Source of the DNA: JANNYA01 sp031422315
GTDB lineage: Bacteria > Pseudomonadota > Gammaproteobacteria > Xanthomonadales > SZUA-5
Length of the DNA: 64,000 nucleotides
Direction: 5' to 3'
Assembly (NCBI GenBank): GCA_031422315.1
Contig: JANOQN010000068.1
Span: 124,001 to 188,000, forward strand
A program made the position numbers and the translations under genes. This document shows, one piece after another, positions 60,030 through 64,000 of the stretch (position 1 is the stretch's first letter; each line of letters begins with the position of its first letter). The notes beneath the pieces are model-generated. The model was given only the letters and a program-made list of their open reading frames with translations. It made no database searches and was not told the origin of the DNA.

Positions 60030-61481
60030 CTAAGCAACTTTGACAAAACCCTTGGTCAGCTCCTCAGCCAATAGCTGTTCAGCAAGCGCGTTGGCGCGTT
60101 CGGGTGTGGTGGCTACTTGCAAGCTCACCTTTAAGGGCTCTGCGCGCTTGGCGGAAAAATCCGTCCAGTAGATCAAATACGGAAATGGCAATTCGACATC
60201 AGCTTTTTCGACGACCACTAATTTACGCAGCATCTCGCCTTTGGCGTAAACCTCACGTCGCAGTATTTTCAAGCTGCGATCGCCGACATAAGGTGAGGGC
60301 CGCACCAGATTTGCAACTTGTTCTATTCGTGCGCCGCCTTGATGCCAAATTTTGTCTGCCCGCAAAGTTGCAAAGCGCGCAAAGCTTAGCCGCGGGCAAG
60401 CGCTCAAGCCGACGAATTCATAGCCGCTCGCGGCATCGCTCCAGTGCAGCAGCTGAGTGCGTAATTCACGTCCTGCATCGCTAACGATTAAATCCTCGCC
60501 GTGTAGCTCACAGCACAGCATTGGCTTGATGAAATGAATCGTGCGCCCGGAAGAATCGGTCATGGCTACCGGTGCGGGCACTGCAAGCGGGCGTAACTGA
60601 TCGAGCATTTGTATGCGCTGCTCATCGGTCAAACCCGAGCCAACGCGCACGAAAGTCTGTAGATAATGCTCGGTTCCTTCTTGCGGATAGGACAGCGCAG
60701 TGAGTAATGACGCCACGCCATATTTGCCTTCGAAATCATCTTCGACAAAGCCAATGATGACCGCATCAACTGTGCGGTGCGGCTTGACTTTACGCGCTTC
60801 AAAGCGATTGAGCCGTCGCACCACGATACCTTCACCGCCCGCATCAACAATCTTGCGAAACGCCACCGGCACTGAAGCTTCTGGCATAACTTCAGCGGAC
60901 ATTGTAAACACTGGCTGTGTAGCGTCGTTGCCAACCCATTTTTGGAGCAAGGCGAGGGTTTGTGCGAAATCATTTTGATTGGCGCGCAAGTCTTTGCCAT
61001 CTAGCATCACCGCATCCAGAAGCACAATTTGCAGCTGCGCCACTTCTTGCTCCGTGCCGCTAAAGCTGACACGTATAACTTCACTCACGCCCAAGCGGCG
61101 CTGATCGCCTACCGGCGCGGGCAGGGTGATTTCTGCGCGCAGCAAACACTTTTGCACGCGTGCTTGCTGCAATTTGGTCTGCAAGGCGTCCAAAGCGGCA
61201 AATCCTAATCGCACCCGGCCAGAACTGGCGCTAAAACAAAACGCATCTTTACCCTGCTCAAAATAGATAAAAGTGCTTTCGCCATCGTATTTGTGCGTCA
61301 CTAATACCTGATCAGTGCCCGCGTAGCGCGATGCCAAATCAGCCGGGCCGAGCGCTTCGATTTTGCGCATGACTTGATTGTCGAATTCAGCCGCCACGCT
61401 GAGCAGAACGTGATCGTCTACCGCCCCGCCGGTGGCGATGCCATAGCGGCCTTTGTAGTTTAATTTTTGCGTGTTGATCAT
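60030..61481 (-). CDS. ATP-dependent DNA/RNA ligase-like nucleotidyltransferase with an extra C-terminal domain
   Basis: A 483-residue protein. Motif I is THKYDGEST with the nucleotide-accepting lysine at residue 64. LLRAEITL supplies the expected acidic residue near 117; motif III is VLLDAVMLDGKDLR; motif IV is GGEGIVVRRL with glutamate 217; and motif V is EARKVKPHRTVDAVIIGF with lysines 231 and 233. An OB-like fold follows (GKYGVASLLTALSYP then FVRVGSGLTDEQRIQML). The last ~170 residues (from about HFIKPMLCCELHGEDLIVSD) are not part of a standard minimal ligase and were not recognised. The start overlaps the upstream gene stop by four bases. It forms an operon with two unknown proteins. Whether it seals DNA or RNA, or only adenylylates a target, cannot be decided here. 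Confidence 0.85.
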   Translation of the reverse strand: MINTQKLNYKGRYGIATGGAVDDHVLLSVAAEFDNQVMRKIEALGPADLASRYAGTDQVLVTHKYDGESTFIYFEQGKDAFCFSASSGRVRLGFAALDALQTKLQQARVQKCLLRAEITLPAPVGDQRRLGVSEVIRVSFSGTEQEVAQLQIVLLDAVMLDGKDLRANQNDFAQTLALLQKWVGNDATQPVFTMSAEVMPEASVPVAFRKIVDAGGEGIVVRRLNRFEARKVKPHRTVDAVIIGFVEDDFEGKYGVASLLTALSYPQEGTEHYLQTFVRVGSGLTDEQRIQMLDQLRPLAVPAPVAMTDSSGRTIHFIKPMLCCELHGEDLIVSDAGRELRTQLLHWSDAASGYEFVGLSACPRLSFARFATLRADKIWHQGGARIEQVANLVRPSPYVGDRSLKILRREVYAKGEMLRKLVVVEKADVELPFPYLIYWTDFSAKRAEPLKVSLQVATTPERANALAEQLLAEELTKGFVKVA

Positions 61482-62173
61482 GCGCTCATTTCCGGTAGTT
61501 TGAGCTCTTGATCGCTCAGCAGTAGCAATAGTTTGTAGCGATCAGCGCCATCTGTTTCACCGGCCAAAAAAGCGCGATATGCGGTGCCGCCTTCGCGCAA
61601 AACCAGCGGAATATTGCCCTTCGCGCCTGCGCCCAGTACCGCAACTTCTTGTTTTTCCGCAAGCTCGCGTGCGATGCCTTTTAAAAACTCGAATGTCAGC
61701 CCATCCACGTGCGCGACTTGCAGCGTTGACTTAACGACAAAACTCATCAGCATTTCCTCAAGCGGCATGCGCTTGCCGGCTTTTACCGGGTGCAGTTGAT
61801 CTAAGTTATTACTGCGTTTTAGATGCGGGCGACGCGATTTTTCCACACCCCTTGCATCCAACACCACGTCAATATCTTGAAAATCACCAATGGGCCGGCG
61901 CTCGCTTGCCTTTGCATCAAAATAGGCTGTCGTCACTTGATCTGCGTCAATCAGCGTGCCGGCCAGTGTCAAGTCCAGCTCTGGATCACCCGCAAGCAGT
62001 TCTTCAAAGCTCATGCCTTCAGAGGATTTTCGTGCGCCGCTAATCAATCGCGCGTTGCTCATTTCACCGCTAACGGTGCGGGTAATAGCGTGCTGGCGCG
62101 GCTTTAACTGCGGCAGCGCGTACAAGCCAACGCGCGTGCTGCGGCCACCATATTCTAAGTGCAGGCTCATCAT
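61478..62173 (-). CDS. Unrecognised protein in the ligase-like operon (middle gene)
   Basis: A 231-residue protein with no membrane segment or signal. It begins MMSLHLEYGGRSTRVGLYAL, has a central conserved-looking block (IDADQVTTAYFDAKASERRP, then DFQDIDVVLDARGVEKSRRP) and a C-terminal helical block (FEFLKGIARELAEKQEVAVL, KLLLLLSDQELKLPEM). The DxD and D-x-R-G pattern suggests a nucleic acid or nucleotide-linked enzyme, but no family was recognised. It starts three bases after the first gene and overlaps the ligase-like gene, so the three are clearly one translation unit. Confidence 0.72.
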   Translation of the reverse strand: MMSLHLEYGGRSTRVGLYALPQLKPRQHAITRTVSGEMSNARLISGARKSSEGMSFEELLAGDPELDLTLAGTLIDADQVTTAYFDAKASERRPIGDFQDIDVVLDARGVEKSRRPHLKRSNNLDQLHPVKAGKRMPLEEMLMSFVVKSTLQVAHVDGLTFEFLKGIARELAEKQEVAVLGAGAKGNIPLVLREGGTAYRAFLAGETDGADRYKLLLLLSDQELKLPEMSA

Positions 62174-62176
62174 GAT

Positions 62177-62749
62177 TTAGACCATCGAAAAGTCGAGTTC
62201 ATCCGCTTCTTCCTCAGTATCTTGGGCGTCAAAAAATTCATAGCTTGATTGCAGCGCGAGCAGCGTACTTTGCTTCGCCACACCCACCAGTAAAAACGCA
62301 GTGTTGGTATTCGGGCGCACCAAAACTAGCGCATCGTGCGGCTGGTAGCTGGCGCGATAATTAAACTCAGTGCGGTACAAACCAGCGGGCACGTCGGTTT
62401 GCGTAATCGGATAAACATCGCGAGTGGCAAAGCTCAATAACTCGGTCAGCGGAACTGGCTGTAAGTCACGGGTATCGTCAAATGAGCTGGCTTGCAAGCT
62501 GGCAGATTTGCCATCAATCAGCGTTTCAATGCTGGCGATAGGCGAACCGTCTGGATCTACCCGAACGCTGCTGACGGCATTACGGGGCAGCAAGCTGCCA
62601 TCCGCTAGCAGCAATCCGCGTTCGAGCGCCTGTCCGTCTTTCTCGGCGATGCGCTTGGCATTGCCATACAGCGCGCGCTTGTCGATTTTGCTGCCAAGCT
62701 CAATAGAGAGCTTTTGACCTGCTAGATTAAAACTGATGGGTTTTGCCAT
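62177..62749 (-). CDS. Unrecognised protein in the ligase-like operon (first gene)
   Basis: A 190-residue soluble protein. The N-terminal part (MAKPISFNLAGQKLSIELGS, KRALYGNAKRIAEKDGQALE) and the segment LLLADGSLLPRNAVSSVRVD, then GSPIASIETL, look beta-rich. The C-terminus is strongly acidic (DAQDTEEEADELDF). No domain was recognised. It leads the three-gene group; the 62750-62880 bases before it should contain the promoter. Confidence 0.72.
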   Translation of the reverse strand: MAKPISFNLAGQKLSIELGSKIDKRALYGNAKRIAEKDGQALERGLLLADGSLLPRNAVSSVRVDPDGSPIASIETLIDGKSASLQASSFDDTRDLQPVPLTELLSFATRDVYPITQTDVPAGLYRTEFNYRASYQPHDALVLVRPNTNTAFLLVGVAKQSTLLALQSSYEFFDAQDTEEEADELDFSMV

Positions 62750-62876
62750 GATCGCTCTGCAAAATTTGGAGGTGGAATAAAGCCAGAAGCGTGCTGAGGC
62801 GTCAAGTCTAGTACTCTTTCGCGCAGGAAAACTTAGTTGGGTGCTTTTGGAGAATACTTAGGTTTGCGGCAGGGAT

Positions 62877-63168
62877 TTCACCCTCTCCCCAACCCCTCTC
62901 CCATCAAGGGAGAGGGGCTAAAACGGCTTCGTCGCAAATTGCATTGTTTGCTCCCAAAAGCTTGATTACTCCCCTCTCCCATCAAGGGAGAGGGGCTAAA
63001 ACGGCTTCGTCGCAAATTGCAGTGTTTACTCCCAAAAGCTTGATTACTCCCCTCTCCCATCAAGGGAGAGGGGCTAAAACGGCTTCGTCGCAAATTGCAG
63101 TGTTTGCTCCCAAAAGCTTGATTACTCCCCTCTCCCTTGATGGGAGAGGGGTTGGGGGAGAGGGTGGT
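62877..63168. repeat. Tandem array of a 78-bp unit bounded by a large palindrome
   Basis: Three units with period 78 each carry the hairpin CTCCCATCAAGGGAG plus the same 50-base spacer (AAAACGGCTTCGTCGCAAAT then TGCAGTGTTTGCTCC and AAAAGCTTGATTACTCC); hairpins start near 62899, 62977 and 63055. A fourth hairpin at 63133 is in the opposite sense. The outer ends CACCCTCTCCCCAACCCCTC and its near-perfect inverse GAGGGGTTGGGGGAGAGGGT bracket the array as inverted repeats of about 39 bases. Unit spacers are nearly identical, so this is not a CRISPR array. A single relative of the hairpin is at 17041-17064. The rest of 62750-63243 shows no gene. Confidence 0.9.
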
Positions 63169-63243
63169 TCGTTTCAAATAGCTAAATCAAAACAACCCAA
63201 ATCTAAACAAAGTTTTGCCACGAATCACTTTGCCCCACCCAGG

Positions 63244-63942
63244 TCACTCAACTAGCCGCCAAACCCCCGGCGCACGCTGCAAAATCTGCAAATACCGCTC
63301 ACTCAGCAAGTTCGCATCAGTTACTTGATCGATAGCCTCCGCTGGAAATGCGGCGAGCCGCAATTTTGACTTCAGCGCAGGCAATTCAATGCCGTAAACA
63401 CGTGGCATAAGCCGCTCATTTTCAGAAGCTGCGGACGTTACCCAGTTGCGCAAACTCGCCTGCGCGGCGCCATACGCGCCTGCAAAAGCAAGCTCAGTGA
63501 GCGCGCGCGGAGCGAGTGGAAAAATGGCGGCGCCGCTGCGGGCGCGCAAGCTGTCAAACAATGCACGAAATAGAAGCCAAGGCGCAGTGCAATTCAAATG
63601 CAGTGCGCTGAGCCAAACTGGCGGTGCTAGATTGTTCAGTGGCTCCATACCGTGCCAGTGCCCGACTGACCACGCCAACACATCGACGCCGCCAAAAGTT
63701 TCGACTAGCCGATCCGCCATCGATTCGTAATCAAGCTGTGCCGCGCCTTCAAAATTGATCGGGTAAATTGCCGGTTCCGGCGCACCTGCGGCGACCAGCG
63801 CGTCATAGCGCTTTTCTAGCGCTTTGACGTTTCTACCGGCTAGCACGACCGTTGCGCCGGCTTTGCCTAGCTGCAGCGCTAAGGCTGTGCCAAGTGCGCC
63901 TGTTGCGCCAGGAACAAGTGCAATCTTGCCTTGAAAATCCAT
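63244..63942 (-). CDS. Short-chain dehydrogenase/reductase (YciK-like) with altered active site
   Basis: A 232-residue SDR. The cofactor loop is PGATGALGTALALQLGKAGA, followed by VVLAGRNVKALEKRYDAL and PAIYPINFEGA, the order seen in YciK. The active-site helix reads GAYGAAQASLRNW: the tyrosine is present but the usual lysine of YxxxK is glutamine, and the catalytic serine strand (AAIFPLAPRAL) has no serine. It may be a non-catalytic or changed member. The gene order SDR preceded by another leftward gene recalls the mupP/gph-yciK pair of gammaproteobacteria. Confidence 0.82.
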   Translation of the reverse strand: MDFQGKIALVPGATGALGTALALQLGKAGATVVLAGRNVKALEKRYDALVAAGAPEPAIYPINFEGAAQLDYESMADRLVETFGGVDVLAWSVGHWHGMEPLNNLAPPVWLSALHLNCTAPWLLFRALFDSLRARSGAAIFPLAPRALTELAFAGAYGAAQASLRNWVTSAASENERLMPRVYGIELPALKSKLRLAAFPAEAIDQVTDANLLSERYLQILQRAPGVWRLVE

Positions 63943-63958
63943 GCGTGCTGCTGGCCGA

Positions 63959-64000
63959 TTAGGCTGTGGCGTCGTTTAGGATTTGCTTTAGCTCACCCGA
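63959..64000 (-). CDS. C-terminal end of an upstream gene (possibly a phosphoglycolate-type HAD phosphatase)
   Basis: Reading leftward from the window edge gives SGELKQILNDATA and then TAA at 63959-63961, 16 bases before the SDR start. Thirteen residues are too few to identify. The position just upstream of a YciK-like SDR suggests a MupP/Gph-type phosphatase, and the SxELKxxL ending is compatible, but this is context only. Confidence 0.4.
   Translation of the reverse strand, partial: SGELKQILNDATA

Noticed and set aside
62877..63168. CRISPR array
   Set aside because: The repeat-spacer look comes from a 78-bp tandem unit; the would-be spacers are nearly identical in all copies and no cas genes are near.
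62878..63177. 99-residue protein made of a 26-residue repeat
   Set aside because: It arises only because the 78-bp repeat period is a multiple of three; it is a known type of spurious frame through intergenic palindromes.

Overview
The window reads as a chromosomal segment of a Gram-negative proteobacterium with moderate GC. It encodes outer-membrane proteins, lipid A modification functions, an O-antigen-ligase-like protein, a Tat-exported PhoX phosphatase and NagZ. SMC (rather than MukB), an S-methyl-5'-thioinosine phosphorylase next to nagZ and an HvfABC-type locus favour Gammaproteobacteria, possibly near Xanthomonadales/Lysobacterales; this placement is inference. No rRNA, tRNA, CRISPR array, prophage or complete insertion sequence was seen.

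Layout. 1-4.2 kb: 5' end of a cobT-like gene, queF, smc. 4.2-10.7 kb: a leftward block of an Omp85-like barrel protein, a PAP2 protein, a PmrA/PmrB-like two-component pair and a phosphoethanolamine transferase, which together look like a regulated lipid A remodelling unit. 10.8-12.5 kb: decayed accessory DNA, with a hybrid histidine kinase pseudogene and a toxin-antitoxin pair whose toxin is frameshifted. 12.8-19.9 kb: SNF2 helicase, a small outer-membrane protein, PhoX. 19.9-23.5 kb: yebC, then purine salvage (thioinosine phosphorylase, hypoxanthine phosphoribosyltransferase) and nagZ. 23.8-28.1 kb: a 1430-residue membrane protein of unknown function. 28-37.5 kb: HMG-CoA lyase, a saccharopine dehydrogenase-like oxidoreductase, an O-antigen-ligase-like protein, a second broken toxin beside an intact antitoxin, a SPOUT RNA methyltransferase with a repetitive tail, a TonB-like proline-rich protein and an OmpA-family protein. 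37.5-46.3 kb: response-regulator diguanylate cyclase coupled to an ACMSD-like decarboxylase, a lipoprotein, malate synthase, an M48 protease and an SGNH hydrolase. 46.4-48.8 kb: a copper-peptide (HvfABC/bufferin type) locus whose precursor carries seven EGKCG motifs, set among short repeats. 49-58 kb: MacB-like permease, a catalytically degenerate REC/GGDEF/EAL protein, two tandem GPP34 (GOLPH3-like) proteins with a divergent HTH regulator, and fabD. 58-62.7 kb: five leftward genes: two unrecognised proteins, an ATP-dependent ligase-like nucleotidyltransferase, a Rab-like GTPase and a kinase-like effector. 62.9-64 kb: a palindromic tandem-repeat array, an SDR, and the tail of one more gene.

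Most interesting: the three-gene ligase-like operon with its adjoining Rab-like GTPase/effector pair is the best candidate for an undescribed system. The seven-motif EGKCG precursor is the best candidate for a new peptide product of a known pathway. Intergenic regions carry at least four copies of a ~142-bp element bounded by inverted repeats, a MITE-like element with a likely target duplication, and a 78-bp tandem array.
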